DNA from: Aneurinibacillus uraniidurans | Lineage (GTDB): Bacteria > Bacillota > Bacilli > Aneurinibacillales > Aneurinibacillaceae | Direction: 5' to 3' | DNA length: 64,000 nt | Assembly: GCF_028471905.1 (NCBI RefSeq) | Contig: NZ_CP116902.1 | Span: 1,834,501 to 1,898,500, forward strand | Shown here: piece after piece, positions 1-9,425 of the stretch | Layout of the letters: the number at the start of each line of letters is the position of its first letter | Position numbering within the stretch: position 1 is the stretch's first letter | Made by a program: the position numbers and the translations under genes | The notes under the pieces: generated by a model | Databases searched by the model: none | Told to the model about the DNA's origin: nothing | The model's input: only the letters and a program-made list of their open reading frames with translations

Positions 1-93
1 TTTTCTTCTTTTTTCAACACTGCACAGGTAGTAATGGACGATTTATTATATGATGCTGTTTTGCAGTATGTGAAAACAGCTCTTTTCGCATAA
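1..93 (+). CDS. possible C-terminal tail of a gene cut by the window edge
   Basis: Frame 1 is open from the first base and ends at a TAA at 91-93, giving about 30 residues (hydrophobic/acidic, containing VVMDDLLYDAV). No start is visible because the window begins inside it. I do not recognise the family; it could also be chance open frame. No terminator follows before the SelO gene. Confidence 0.25.
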   Translation, partial: FSSFFNTAQVVMDDLLYDAVLQYVKTALFA

Positions 94-239
94 CTATTTG
101 AGGGGCGCTATCTATGTGTAGAAAGAGTATAATAAATTGGCAGAAGTAGACACTAAAAGAGGTTATTTTGTATTGGCTATAGAAAACAGAAAAATATTAT
201 GGAATGCCTCTGATTTTTGTTTTATGTAAAGGAGATACG

Positions 240-1715
240 ATGACAAAGGGAAAAGAAATAATCGAAACAGGATGGAACGTAGACAACAGTTATGCACGTC
301 TGCCGAAATCATTTTTTACCCGCCTCAACCCAACCCCTGTACGCTCACCGAAGTTAATGGTGCTCAATGATTCGCTGGCAGCATCCCTCGGGTTAAATGC
401 CCAGGCACTGCAAAGCGAAGATGGGGTAGAAGTGCTTGCTGGCAATCGGATTCCTGAAGGCGCCCTGCCTCTTGCTCAAGCTTATGCAGGGCATCAATTT
501 GGGCATTTTACGATGCTAGGGGACGGTCGGGCTGTACTGCTTAGCGAACAAATTACCCCTTTAGGCGAACGGTTTGATATTCAGCTTAAAGGTTCGGGCC
601 GAACACCCTATTCCCGCGGGGGAGATGGGCGAGCGGCACTTGGACCGATGCTGCGCGAATACATCATTAGTGAAGCCATGCATGCGCTTGGGATTCCTAC
701 CACCCGTAGTCTAGCGGTGGTGACAACCGGTGAGTCCGTCATCCGTGAAACCGATTTGCCTGGGGCAGTTTTGACCCGCGTGGCTGCGAGTCACCTGCGC
801 GTTGGCACCTTCCAATACGCTGCAAACTGGGGCACAGATGAGGAACTACGGGTCTTGGCTGACTACACACTACAGCGTCATTATCCAGACGTGGAAGTAG
901 ATGAGCATCGCTATCTTTCGTTACTTCAGGAAGTGATTAAGCGTCAGGCTGGGCTGATTGCCAAATGGCAGCTGGTTGGCTTTATCCACGGGGTGATGAA
1001 CACTGATAACATGACCATTAGCGGAGAAACCATCGATTACGGTCCTTGCGCCTTTATGGATGCTTATGATCCGGCAACGGTATTCAGTTCCATTGACCGT
1101 CATGGTCGCTATGCTTATGGCAATCAGCCGCATATTGGTGTTTGGAATCTTGCACGATTTGCGGAAACCTTATTGCCATTGCTGCATGCTGATCAGGATG
1201 AGGCTATCAAACTGGCCGAGGATGCCCTTTCAAATTTTGCTGAGTTGTATCAGCGTAATTGGCTTTCAGGAATGAGAGCAAAGCTGGGGATATTTAATGA
1301 AGAGACGCAGGATGAATCCTTGATTGAAGACCTGCTTAGTATGATGCAGAAGTATCGTGCGGACTATACGAATACCTTCCGTGCTTTAACTTTTGATAAG
1401 CTGGAGGATGCGGTCTTGTTTGGTACTCCGGAATTTGTTCAGTGGCATGAGAAGTGGCAGGCGCGACTAGGCAGGCAGGAGGAATCAAAAGCTTCTTCGC
1501 ATGAGCTGATGCGGAACAGCAATCCGGCACTTATTCCGCGGAACCATCGCGTAGAAGCTGCATTAGAGGCGGCAGTGAAACAAGGGGACTACAGTGTAAT
1601 GGAGCGGCTTCTTGCGGTTCTGTCTAACCCCTACGCGCATTCTCCTGAACAGGCTGAGTACGCTACACTGCCTGAGCCATCAGATCGTCCGTACCGAACC
1701 TTTTGCGGTACCTGA
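240..1715 (+). CDS. selO: SelO/YdiU family protein adenylyltransferase (AMPylator)
   Basis: SelO proteins have a kinase fold with inverted ATP orientation and transfer AMP from ATP to Ser/Thr/Tyr of other proteins, linked to redox stress. The 491-aa length fits the family. Family blocks are visible in order: the N-terminal FTRLNPTPV segment, [10 protein letters not shown] followed by GDGRAVLL, the [23 protein letters not shown]-binding region, a HGVMNTDNM catalytic block and [14 protein letters not shown] metal-binding block. It ends FCGT, with a Cys at the position where animal SelO carries selenocysteine. The start at 240 is preferred over an in-frame ATG at 204 because AAAGGAG lies at 228-234 with proper spacing. 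It stands alone with a hairpin downstream. Confidence 0.93.
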   Translation: MTKGKEIIETGWNVDNSYARLPKSFFTRLNPTPVRSPKLMVLNDSLAASLGLNAQALQSEDGVEVLAGNRIPEGALPLAQAYAGHQFGHFTMLGDGRAVLLSEQITPLGERFDIQLKGSGRTPYSRGGDGRAALGPMLREYIISEAMHALGIPTTRSLAVVTTGESVIRETDLPGAVLTRVAASHLRVGTFQYAANWGTDEELRVLADYTLQRHYPDVEVDEHRYLSLLQEVIKRQAGLIAKWQLVGFIHGVMNTDNMTISGETIDYGPCAFMDAYDPATVFSSIDRHGRYAYGNQPHIGVWNLARFAETLLPLLHADQDEAIKLAEDALSNFAELYQRNWLSGMRAKLGIFNEETQDESLIEDLLSMMQKYRADYTNTFRALTFDKLEDAVLFGTPEFVQWHEKWQARLGRQEESKASSHELMRNSNPALIPRNHRVEAALEAAVKQGDYSVMERLLAVLSNPYAHSPEQAEYATLPEPSDRPYRTFCGT

Positions 1716-1749
1716 TATAGAAGTAGGAGATCAACTACATGGTTACAGA

Positions 1750-1775
1750 AAAGGGCATGCTAATTGGCCCTTTTT
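1750..1775 (+). terminator. probable intrinsic terminator after selO
   Basis: AAAGGGC (1750-1756) and GCCCTTT (1767-1773) form a short stem followed by T residues. The stem is only 7 bp, so this is a moderate call. Confidence 0.5.
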
Positions 1776-1945
1776 CTATTGCGGATATTTTTCAAAGGGT
1801 TATAGTAAAATGTTCAGATGACTGGGTTTCCCTTGGTCTGGATCTCTGTCAATAGATTGGACACATTTAAAGGCTATAGCGAATCGCAAATGTCTCCGCA
1901 AATGAAGGTCGCGGATTACACGAGCTATGGAAAGGAGGTTTCAAA

Positions 1946-4270
1946 ATGAAATTTGCATACAGCTTTCGTGAAGCCACAGAAAATGAACGTACCATTGCCG
2001 GCGGAAAAGGCGCATCCCTATGCCGGATGTATCAGGCGGGAATCAGGGTTCCTGACGGATTTGTAATTTTGGCTACAGCATTTGAGGATGGTAATGTGAA
2101 ACAGGAGGCAAAGGCTGATATCCTTAAATGTCTGGATTCACTGCCTGACGTTTTATTCGCAGTCCGCTCCTCCGCGCTTTCTGAGGACAGTACAAAAACT
2201 TCCTTCGCAGGCGAATTTGAGTCGGTTCTTGACGTAAAAAAGGTCGATGTGTTCAGCGCAGTATCACAGGTTGCCGCCTCAGCAAAGTCTCGGCGTGTGA
2301 GCGAATACAGCAGAGCGCACGGCGTTGACGAAGACCATAAAATCGCAGTTGTGGTACAGATCATGATAAAAGCAAAGATTTCGGGCGTACTATTTTCTGC
2401 CGACCCGATCACTGGCAGTCATGTCAACATGGTGGGCAATCAGGTTTTTGGCGCAGGCGAACAGCTGGTATCAGGCGAAAACAACGCATACCCTTTTACC
2501 ATTTCAAGAGTAGGAGCAAAATATCAAGGCGACAAGAGCTTTGCCGTCTTTGCAAAAGCCATGCATCGTACGGTGGAAAAGCTGGAGAGTATTTTTGGCT
2601 GTATGCTGGACATTGAATGGGTTGTTGATGATAAGCTGTACATTGTTCAGGCGAGACCGATTACTACATTGCAGACCATTGATTACGATACTTACGAAAT
2701 TAATCAAAGCCTTGACACCGATGCGCTTTGGACCAGCAATAATGTTGGTGAGGCGGTGCCGGACGTGATGAGTCCGTTTACATGGAGTATGCTGCACGAA
2801 ATGGACATGGAGTGTCAAAAGGTGCCGGGGTATTATATGTTCGGGAACATTTGTGGGCGGACATATACCAATATCAGCATTGTAATCTCTATGCTTAAAG
2901 CGATAGGCTACAGTTCTGCTAAATCACAAGAACTAATTGCAGATATATTTGGGCATATTCCAAGCGGTCTGGAGGTGCCCATCTACCCCTTTGGGCGGTT
3001 TGAGATTATTATGGAGACTGTAGCGAGGTCAAAAAAGAGTCTAAAACGTATGAGGGACTCAAAAAAGCAAAAAGCGTACTATTTAGAACGCACGCCGGTA
3101 TGGTATGTGGAAACACTTGAATCCATAGAAAAAGCCGCCACAAAAGAGGAGCTTTTTAACTTGTGGGTGTCGGATGTACGTCCATTTCTGTCCGCCCTGT
3201 GGAATATTTGGTTTGGGGGCGCAGGAAGTTTAACCTTGTCAACCTTGCGGAATAGGCTTGTAAAAATGGTCGGCGAGGAACAGGCAAACCTGCTTTGTTC
3301 CAACTTCAGCGGGGGAAATCCGCTGGTAAGTATGCAGCCCCTGCTGGGTATAGAACAAGTAGTTAGCGGAAAGCTTGACCGGGAAAAATATTTGGAACTG
3401 TATGGGCATCGTAGCCCTCATGAGTTTGAAGTCTATTACCCTTATCCTGCCGATGACCCGGATTATGTGGACAAGCAAATAAGAGAGTACAAGAAAACCG
3501 GTATCAATCCGGCGGAGCTTTTGAAAAAACAAACTGAAGTGTTCGAGAAGGCTAAGAAGGAATTTATTAGAGAATATCCCGCCAAACAAAAATGGCTGGA
3601 GAAAAAGCTTGCAAAGGTCTCACAGGACGCAAACACCCGTGAGTCGCTGAGAAATGAATTTGTTAAGGTGTTCAGGGTAATGCGGCATCTGCTTCTGAAA
3701 ATCGGCGCGGTTACAGGAGTAGGCGACGATATCTTTATGATGTACTGCTTTGAAGTGCCGAAATTTTTGCAGGGTGATTGCGGCATGCTGGATCAGCTGC
3801 CCGTCAGACGAACCAACTTTGAAAAGTATCAAGAACTGCCGCCATTTCCAATGTTTATCAGGGGCAGGTTTAATCCAGAAGAATGGCTGGCTTCCAATGA
3901 CAGACGGCAGGATTACTATGATAGTAATGCTCAAAAGCTTGTCTCAGGCGAAAACTCAATAAAAGGTTTTGCTGGAGCGCCTGGAACAGTTGAAGGCAAG
4001 GTTCATATCCTGCGTAATTTTGATGAAGCCGATGAGTTCCAAAAGGGAGAAATACTTGTTACTACTGTAACGAATATTGGTTGGACGCCCATGTTCCCAA
4101 AGGCGGCGGCAATAGTCACCGACATCGGAGCACCTTTATCACACGCAGCAATCGTTGCCCGCGAGCTTGGTATTCCGGCTGTTGTTGGCTGTGGAAATGC
4201 CACAACTGTGCTGGAAAACGGTGATTTGGTTTTGGTAAATGGAAGTCTGGGTACAGTTACTAAGAAATGA
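1946..4270 (+). CDS. PEP synthase / rifampin phosphotransferase-like dikinase
   Basis: 774 aa with the dikinase layout: an N-terminal ATP-grasp pyruvate/phosphate dikinase domain (AGGKGASL near residue 20; AVRSSALSEDS; SFAGEFES), a long middle region, and a C-terminal swivelling phosphohistidine domain with PLSHAAIVARELGIPAVVG, catalytic His about residue 733. Enzymes of this type move a phosphate from ATP through His to pyruvate, or in Rph to rifampicin. The ATP and His domain order matches rifampin phosphotransferases, but the protein is shorter than typical Rph (roughly 820-870 aa) and the middle region is not one I can assign to a substrate. Start at 1946 has AAAGGAGG at 1931-1938. Function could be antibiotic inactivation or a specialised PEP synthase. 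Confidence 0.8.
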   Translation: MKFAYSFREATENERTIAGGKGASLCRMYQAGIRVPDGFVILATAFEDGNVKQEAKADILKCLDSLPDVLFAVRSSALSEDSTKTSFAGEFESVLDVKKVDVFSAVSQVAASAKSRRVSEYSRAHGVDEDHKIAVVVQIMIKAKISGVLFSADPITGSHVNMVGNQVFGAGEQLVSGENNAYPFTISRVGAKYQGDKSFAVFAKAMHRTVEKLESIFGCMLDIEWVVDDKLYIVQARPITTLQTIDYDTYEINQSLDTDALWTSNNVGEAVPDVMSPFTWSMLHEMDMECQKVPGYYMFGNICGRTYTNISIVISMLKAIGYSSAKSQELIADIFGHIPSGLEVPIYPFGRFEIIMETVARSKKSLKRMRDSKKQKAYYLERTPVWYVETLESIEKAATKEELFNLWVSDVRPFLSALWNIWFGGAGSLTLSTLRNRLVKMVGEEQANLLCSNFSGGNPLVSMQPLLGIEQVVSGKLDREKYLELYGHRSPHEFEVYYPYPADDPDYVDKQIREYKKTGINPAELLKKQTEVFEKAKKEFIREYPAKQKWLEKKLAKVSQDANTRESLRNEFVKVFRVMRHLLLKIGAVTGVGDDIFMMYCFEVPKFLQGDCGMLDQLPVRRTNFEKYQELPPFPMFIRGRFNPEEWLASNDRRQDYYDSNAQKLVSGENSIKGFAGAPGTVEGKVHILRNFDEADEFQKGEILVTTVTNIGWTPMFPKAAAIVTDIGAPLSHAAIVARELGIPAVVGCGNATTVLENGDLVLVNGSLGTVTKK

Positions 4271-4291
4271 ACAAGGAGGAAAACTTATCCT

Positions 4292-4504
4292 ATGAATGGT
4301 GGAGCTGGAATGAATCGTAACAACCCACATAGCCATGCTAACAATCGTAAACCAGAGGAAACGAAAGAGAAAATACATAGACCCGCCCCTGTTCTTACGG
4401 ATAAGGTCGTTCAGGATGGGCAAGCAACAGCTTACATCTGTGAGAATTTTGCGTGCCAGGCGCCTGTGACAAATTGTGAAGAATTTGGACGGCAGTTGAA
4501 ATAG
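4292..4504 (+). pseudogene. relic of the C-terminus of a YyaL-type thioredoxin-domain (DUF255) gene
   Basis: A 70-codon frame whose last third ([15 protein letters not shown]) matches the conserved C-terminal end of YyaL/spermatogenesis-associated-20-like proteins, which normally run to about 650-690 aa. The N-terminal 35 residues are Asn/His-rich and unlike that family. AAGGAGG at 4272-4278 is 13 nt from the ATG, too far to be a good ribosome site. The simplest reading is a deletion relic fused to unrelated sequence, followed by its original terminator. It could still be a translated small protein with a Cys motif. Confidence 0.6.
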
Positions 4505-4522
4505 TCGGGTCATTCAATAATG

Positions 4523-4563
4523 AAAAGCGGAGAACATTCACCAGGGAACGGTTCTCCGCTTTT
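4523..4563 (+). terminator. intrinsic terminator
   Basis: AAAAGCGGAGAAC (4523-4535) pairs with GTTCTCCGCTTT (4551-4563), a long GC-rich stem ending in T residues. It closes the transcription unit containing the yyaL relic. Confidence 0.8.
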
Positions 4564-4607
4564 GATGAAGGGGAAGGAATGATCAAATAAACGTCAGGAT
4601 GATAAGA

Positions 4608-5456
4608 ATGAAAAATCGGTTTTCCATCGGGCAGATGTCGCAGCTACATAACATTCCGATTAAAACGCTTCGTTACTACGATGAGATCGGATTATTTACA
4701 CCGGCAGAAATTGATCCAAACAGTCGATACCGCTACTATTCCACAGAGCAGTTCGAGCAATTAAACACGATAAACTATTTAAAAACGCTCGGAGTTTCAT
4801 TAAAAGAAATCAAAACCCTACTAGATCGACGAGAAATCGATCACTTCCTTCAGCTATTAAAACAGCAGAAGGAAATAACAGAAAACAAAATCAGAGAATT
4901 GGAACGCGTACGAGATCGATTTGAAAATAGAATTGCAGAAATAGAGAAAGCAAGAACGATCAGTGAGCGAGGAATTGTCCAGATACGAGAGCTTCCGGAA
5001 AGAAAGATTGTACGTTTGCAGGAAAAAATCTGCTCGGAACATCAGCTCGAGTTATCGCTGCGGAAGCTAGAGAACATGACCGGGCAGAATTCCTCGATAT
5101 TCATAGGAAAAGTAGGGCTTACCGTATCCAGTCATCATCTCAAAAAAGGAGAGTTTACGAAATACAATTCGATCTTTCTTGTAGTAGAAGAAGAAGGAAC
5201 GCATGATGAATTCGTAAGCACGCTGCCAGAAGGGGAATACGCCTGTGTATATTATAACGGGGATCACAGTGCTTCTCCTGCGTATTATGCGAGGATGCTT
5301 GATTATATCGGGGAACAGGGGTATGACATAAGCGGAGACTCTGTGGAAAGAACGATTATTGATCAGTTTATCTCCCGACATAAAGAGGACTATCTCACAG
5401 AGATACAAATTCCGGTAAAGAAGTTGACTCTCCAGCAACTGGAGGGTTCAAGATAA
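4608..5456 (+). CDS. MerR family regulator with GyrI-like effector domain (BmrR/TipA type)
   Basis: The N-terminus carries a MerR winged helix (FSIGQMSQLHNIPIKTLRYYDEIGLF), followed by a long coiled-coil dimerisation helix (about residues 75-120, rich in E/K/R) and a C-terminal GyrI/Rob-like domain with Tyr-rich segments (GEYACVYYNGDH) typical of multidrug-sensing BmrR relatives. Such proteins bend the promoter DNA of a drug exporter and activate it on ligand binding. The Bcr/CflA exporter follows directly, so it is the probable target. Two in-frame ATGs exist (4599, 4608); 4608 has AGGA 8 nt upstream. Confidence 0.87.
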   Translation: MKNRFSIGQMSQLHNIPIKTLRYYDEIGLFTPAEIDPNSRYRYYSTEQFEQLNTINYLKTLGVSLKEIKTLLDRREIDHFLQLLKQQKEITENKIRELERVRDRFENRIAEIEKARTISERGIVQIRELPERKIVRLQEKICSEHQLELSLRKLENMTGQNSSIFIGKVGLTVSSHHLKKGEFTKYNSIFLVVEEEGTHDEFVSTLPEGEYACVYYNGDHSASPAYYARMLDYIGEQGYDISGDSVERTIIDQFISRHKEDYLTEIQIPVKKLTLQQLEGSR

Positions 5457-5487
5457 GCATAGAAACTGTTTCTATGCTTATTTTTTT
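5455..5487 (+). terminator. intrinsic terminator overlapping the merR stop codon
   Basis: A perfect 11-bp stem AAGCATAGAAA (5455-5465)/TTTCTATGCTT (5469-5479) with a 3-nt loop and seven Ts. It begins inside the stop codon of the MerR gene and lies only 24 bp before the exporter start, so read-through control between regulator and exporter is likely. Confidence 0.85.
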
Positions 5488-5511
5488 ATGGAGAAAAGGA
5501 GAGACATATAT

Positions 5512-6720
5512 ATGAATTATGGAGAATCGACGCTTTCAACCCCTGCCAGGTCACGCAGGCTATGGATGGCGATTATACTTGGGGCGTTATCAGCATTTGG
5601 TCCGCTGTCCCTTGATATGTATTTACCGGCCTTACCTGTATTGGCTGAAGATTTGCACACCAGTGCCTCGCTTACGCAGCTTAGTCTGACATTTTGTTTG
5701 CTCGGTCTGGCACTTGGGCAGCTGCTTGCAGGCCCCATCAGCGATGTACGCGGGCGGCGTGGGCCGCTGCTGATCGGGGTGATGGTCTATGCCGTTTCGT
5801 CGTTGTTGTGCGCCTTTGCCCCTTCCATCTGGGCGCTTATTGCGCTCCGGTTTATTCAGGGATTAGCGGGAGCGGCTGGCATTGTCATATCCCGTGCCAT
5901 GGTACGGGATATGTACTCAGGAACTGAGCTGACGAAATTCTTTTCCCTGTTGATGCTTGTGAACGGAGCAGCCCCTATTCTTGCGCCGATTGTAGGCGGA
6001 CAGCTCTTGCGGATGACCTCATGGACAGGTGTATTTATTGTGCTCAGTATAATCGGCATCGCCCTGCTGCTTGCCGTTTACGTGAGTGTACCGGAAACAT
6101 TGGCCGTTTCACATCGCTCGAGGGGTGGGCTGATGAATACGCTATCTACCTTCCGGAATCTGCTGCGTGACCGTATGTTTATGGGCTACGCATTATCACA
6201 GGGGCTTGTCGTCGCTGCGATGTTTGCCTATATATCCGGCTCACCGTTTGTTTTGCAAAACATTTATGGTGCCTCCCCGCAGCTATTCAGCCTGTTTTTT
6301 GCGATCAATGGTCTTGGGATTATTATCGCTACGCAAATTACCGGAAAGCTTGCAGGCCGTATAAGCGAAACGAAGCTGTTTGTTAGCGGGCTCTGGCTCG
6401 CCTGCCTTGGGGGCACGATTCTGCTAAGTATGATTCTCATTGGAGCAGGGCTGCTCGCGATTTTGCTGCCGTTGTTTGTCGTTGTCTCAAGCGTCGGGAT
6501 TGTAACGACAGTCGGCTTTTCATTGGCTATGCAAAATCAACAGCAGGCAGCAGGCAGCGCCTCGGCATTACTCGGTGTTCTTTCCTTTATCTTCGGTGGG
6601 CTGGTCGCTCCACTTGTCGGGATCGGTGGAAGTCACACCGCGATTCCAATGGGGATGGTCATTGCCATCACTGATATCGGTGCAATTGTATGTTATGCGA
6701 TTCTTATTTGGCGAAGGTAA
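5512..6720 (+). CDS. Bcr/CflA-type MFS multidrug exporter
   Basis: A 402-aa membrane protein with about 12 hydrophobic segments. The first helix carries the Bcr/CflA hallmark GPLSLDMYLPALPVLA, and the loop between helices 2 and 3 has GPISDVRGRRGPLL, the MFS motif A. Members export drugs or metabolites (bicyclomycin, chloramphenicol, dipeptides) by proton antiport. The start at 5512 has AAAGGAGAG at 5495-5503; an upstream in-frame ATG at 5488 lies within the terminator T-run and is unlikely. The preceding MerR/GyrI regulator suggests drug-responsive expression. Confidence 0.9.
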   Translation: MNYGESTLSTPARSRRLWMAIILGALSAFGPLSLDMYLPALPVLAEDLHTSASLTQLSLTFCLLGLALGQLLAGPISDVRGRRGPLLIGVMVYAVSSLLCAFAPSIWALIALRFIQGLAGAAGIVISRAMVRDMYSGTELTKFFSLLMLVNGAAPILAPIVGGQLLRMTSWTGVFIVLSIIGIALLLAVYVSVPETLAVSHRSRGGLMNTLSTFRNLLRDRMFMGYALSQGLVVAAMFAYISGSPFVLQNIYGASPQLFSLFFAINGLGIIIATQITGKLAGRISETKLFVSGLWLACLGGTILLSMILIGAGLLAILLPLFVVVSSVGIVTTVGFSLAMQNQQQAAGSASALLGVLSFIFGGLVAPLVGIGGSHTAIPMGMVIAITDIGAIVCYAILIWRR

Positions 6721-6725
6721 ATACG

Positions 6726-6761
6726 AACCGTTTCTACGTGTATGTAGGAACGGTTTTTTTA
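6726..6761 (+). terminator. intrinsic terminator after the MFS exporter
   Basis: AACCGTTTCTAC (6726-6737) pairs with GTAGGAACGGTT (6744-6755; one mismatch), followed by T residues. Confidence 0.85.
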
Positions 6762-6767
6762 TATATG

Positions 6768-6796
6768 GGTGTAAATCACTGTATTGGTTCATACTA
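6768..6796 (+). promoter_or_regulatory. possible forespore (SigG-type) promoter of the ger operon
   Basis: CATACTA at 6790-6796 matches the SigF/SigG -10 consensus. A weak -35 candidate, GGTGTA, lies at 6768-6773. gerA-type operons are known SigG targets, which is why this was considered; the -35 is poor. Confidence 0.4.
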
Positions 6797-6845
6797 ACAG
6801 CATATATGAATGGATAAATGGAGCGGAATGGCAGGTGAGATACCG

Positions 6846-8312
6846 GTGTTGACAGAGGATTTGCAGACGAATACGCAAACCTTACAAAATATGCTGGGCA
6901 AAAACCCGGACGTTGTGCTGCGTCGGCTGATCATTCATGATGCAGCCAAAGAAGCGGCGATGATCTACATTGAAGGATTAGTGGATAAGCGAGAAATCCA
7001 TGAACAAATTCTCATGCCTCTGATGAAACCAGGTACGGAAAACACGGAAGGAAACATGGAGAATAAGCAGGTCAAACAGTGGCTCATAACCGAGGCCATT
7101 CCGGTATCGACCGTTCAGCCTGTACAGCGGGTAGAAGAGTGTATGCAGGCGATTTTTGTCGGGAATACGGTTTTACTTGTTCAGGGAATTGCAGAAGCCT
7201 TTGTGATAGGAACAAGCAACTGGGAAACCAGGCCGAGTGAAGAGCCGATAACAGAAGCGTTAATACGTGGTCCGAGAGAAGGGTTCGTAGAGTCTATTCA
7301 TAAAAATACGGCCATTATTCGTCGGAAAATTAAAGACCAGAATCTTGTTTTTCTCCCTTATAAAGTGGGACGGCGTTCGCAAAAAGATCTGTATGTTGTC
7401 TACATAAAGGAAATTGCGAATCAAGCATTAGTAGACGATGTGAAAAGTCGAGTCGAACGCATTGATATCGATGCGGTGGAGGAATCAGGGTATGTAGAAC
7501 AATTAATTGAAGAGAATTATTTATCCCCTTTCCCCCAAACACAAAATACGGAGCGGCCGGATCGAGTTGTACAGGCTTTGCTGGAGGGGCGTGTTGCCAT
7601 TTTGCTGGATGGAACACCGTTCGTTCTGCTGGCCCCTGTCACCTTCCCGATGCTGATGAGTTCACCGGAAGATTATTATGAACGGTGGATTCCCGGCTCG
7701 CTCATTCGTCTGTTACGTTATATAGCTGTTTTTATTTCTTTATTTCTGCCTGCTCTGTATATTTCCTTTATCTCATACAATCACGGAATGATTCCAACGA
7801 AGCTGGCGATTTCGATTTCGGCATCGAGAGAGGGTGTTCCGTTCCCTTCGATTGTGGAAGCGTTCATCATGGAAGTGACCGTAGAGATCCTGCGCGAAGC
7901 AGGGATTCGTCTTCCTAAAACGATAGGTCAGGCGGTTGGAATTGTAGGGGCGCTCGTTATCGGACAAGCGGCGGTAGAAGCTGGAATTGTCAGCCCGATC
8001 ACGGTCATCGTTGTATCCTTAACGGCCATTTCCTCCTTTTCGTTTCCACAGTATGGTGCGGCGATTGCCATTCGAATCATGCGATTTAGCATGATGATAG
8101 CCGCTTCATTTTTAGGGTTGTTTGGGGTGATTTTGATGTCGATCTTTCTCATCGCACATCTTGTAAAACTAAAAAGCTTTGGTGTTTCATATCTGGCGCC
8201 GTTTGCCCCTATCTATCTTCGTGATTGGAAAGACGGACTGTTACGGCTACCGTTTTTCACATTACGAAAACGCACCCGGATTACAAAACCAAAAGATTCA
8301 ACCAGACGGTAG
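6846..8312 (+). CDS. spore germination receptor subunit A (GerA/GerKA family)
   Basis: Subunit A of a Ger germinant receptor in the spore inner membrane, senses nutrients with subunits B and C. It has a hydrophilic N-terminal half (to about residue 280) and a C-terminal membrane half with about five helices. Family blocks include the GNTVLLVQG segment, EPITEALIRGPREGF, PFPSIVEAFIMEVTVEILREAGIRLP and GALVIGQAAVEAGIVSP. A frame from ATG 6810 is open, but AGGTGAG at 6833-6839 sits 6 nt before an in-frame GTG at 6846 (and 9 before TTG 6849), so a non-ATG start is favoured. First gene of a three-gene operon. Confidence 0.93.
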   Translation: MLTEDLQTNTQTLQNMLGKNPDVVLRRLIIHDAAKEAAMIYIEGLVDKREIHEQILMPLMKPGTENTEGNMENKQVKQWLITEAIPVSTVQPVQRVEECMQAIFVGNTVLLVQGIAEAFVIGTSNWETRPSEEPITEALIRGPREGFVESIHKNTAIIRRKIKDQNLVFLPYKVGRRSQKDLYVVYIKEIANQALVDDVKSRVERIDIDAVEESGYVEQLIEENYLSPFPQTQNTERPDRVVQALLEGRVAILLDGTPFVLLAPVTFPMLMSSPEDYYERWIPGSLIRLLRYIAVFISLFLPALYISFISYNHGMIPTKLAISISASREGVPFPSIVEAFIMEVTVEILREAGIRLPKTIGQAVGIVGALVIGQAAVEAGIVSPITVIVVSLTAISSFSFPQYGAAIAIRIMRFSMMIAASFLGLFGVILMSIFLIAHLVKLKSFGVSYLAPFAPIYLRDWKDGLLRLPFFTLRKRTRITKPKDSTRR

Positions 8313-8327
8313 AGGTAGGAGATATGT

Positions 8328-9425
8328 ATGAACCCGAGAGAACAAATTACGTCAAAACAGGTAACGCTGAGCATCTTTCAGTATTTAGTTGGTTCCGGGA
8401 TTCTGTCCCTTCCCCGGGCTGCAACGGAAGCGACTCGTAATCATGATGCCTGGATCAGTGTACTTGTTGCGGGGATTTTGATAATGGGAATTGTGTATGT
8501 TGTAACGAAAGTGAGCATGATGTTCCCGGAACGAACGTTCTTTCAGTACAGCCAGGAGATATTCGGAAAGTGGATCGGCAGACTGTTGAGTCTGGTGTTG
8601 TCAGGCTATTTTTTAGTTCAGGCCGCATACCAGTCACGAATTATGGCAGAGGTAATTCATATGCATTTGCTGACCAGGACACCCAAGATTGTGCTTATGA
8701 TTTTATTTATGGCGGTTGGCACGTATCTCGTAGTCGGGGGAGTCAATGCTCTTGCCCGTTTTTGTGAGTTTGTATCTCCGATTACACTTTTGCTTGTTTT
8801 GGTCATACTTCTGCTTGCTTTAAGTAACGTCGAGATCGACAATTTACGTCCTGTGCTAGTCGATGGAGTGATGCCAGTTGTCAAAGGGATAATGTCTGTA
8901 GCTTTGCCATATACAGGTGCAGAAAGCGTGTTCATTTTATATGCATTTATGAAGAAATCGGATCATGCGGTTCGATCGACGGTATCAGGGATTGGGATTG
9001 CAACCGTGATGTATACACTAGTTACCATGGTTACCATAAGTACACTTACGGCGGCAGAAACGCAGACACTGCTTCTTCCTGTAATGGATATGGCAAAAGA
9101 GATTTCATTTCCGGGCGGTTTTTTCGAGAGATTTGAACTGTTTCTGCTCGTATTCTGGGTTTTGTTTATGTACACCACGTACACATATAGTCAATATTTT
9201 GCCAGCCTTGGGTTGAGTCAATTGTTCAATAAGAAGCTTACGCCGTTTGTTTATGCAGTGCTTCCCTTGATTTATGGAATAGCCGTGTACCCACCAGATA
9301 TAAATGCAGCATATGAGATGGGGCGGGGAATGGCTTTGTTCGGCATAGGACTTGCTATACTATTGCCACTCCTTGTATGGATATGTGCAAAAATAAGGAA
9401 GGTAAAATATGCGCCACAGACATGA
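8328..9425 (+). CDS. spore germination receptor subunit B (GerB family permease)
   Basis: 365 aa, about 10 transmembrane helices, APC-superfamily fold. The N-terminus (ITSKQVTLSIFQYLVGSGIL) and a SLPRAATEATRNHDAW segment are typical of GerAB/GerKB. In the receptor this subunit binds the germinant and helps gate ion release. A ribosome site (GGTAGGAG) precedes the ATG. It begins 15 bp after subunit A and its end overlaps subunit C by 17 bp, indicating translational coupling. Confidence 0.93.
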   Translation: MNPREQITSKQVTLSIFQYLVGSGILSLPRAATEATRNHDAWISVLVAGILIMGIVYVVTKVSMMFPERTFFQYSQEIFGKWIGRLLSLVLSGYFLVQAAYQSRIMAEVIHMHLLTRTPKIVLMILFMAVGTYLVVGGVNALARFCEFVSPITLLLVLVILLLALSNVEIDNLRPVLVDGVMPVVKGIMSVALPYTGAESVFILYAFMKKSDHAVRSTVSGIGIATVMYTLVTMVTISTLTAAETQTLLLPVMDMAKEISFPGGFFERFELFLLVFWVLFMYTTYTYSQYFASLGLSQLFNKKLTPFVYAVLPLIYGIAVYPPDINAAYEMGRGMALFGIGLAILLPLLVWICAKIRKVKYAPQT

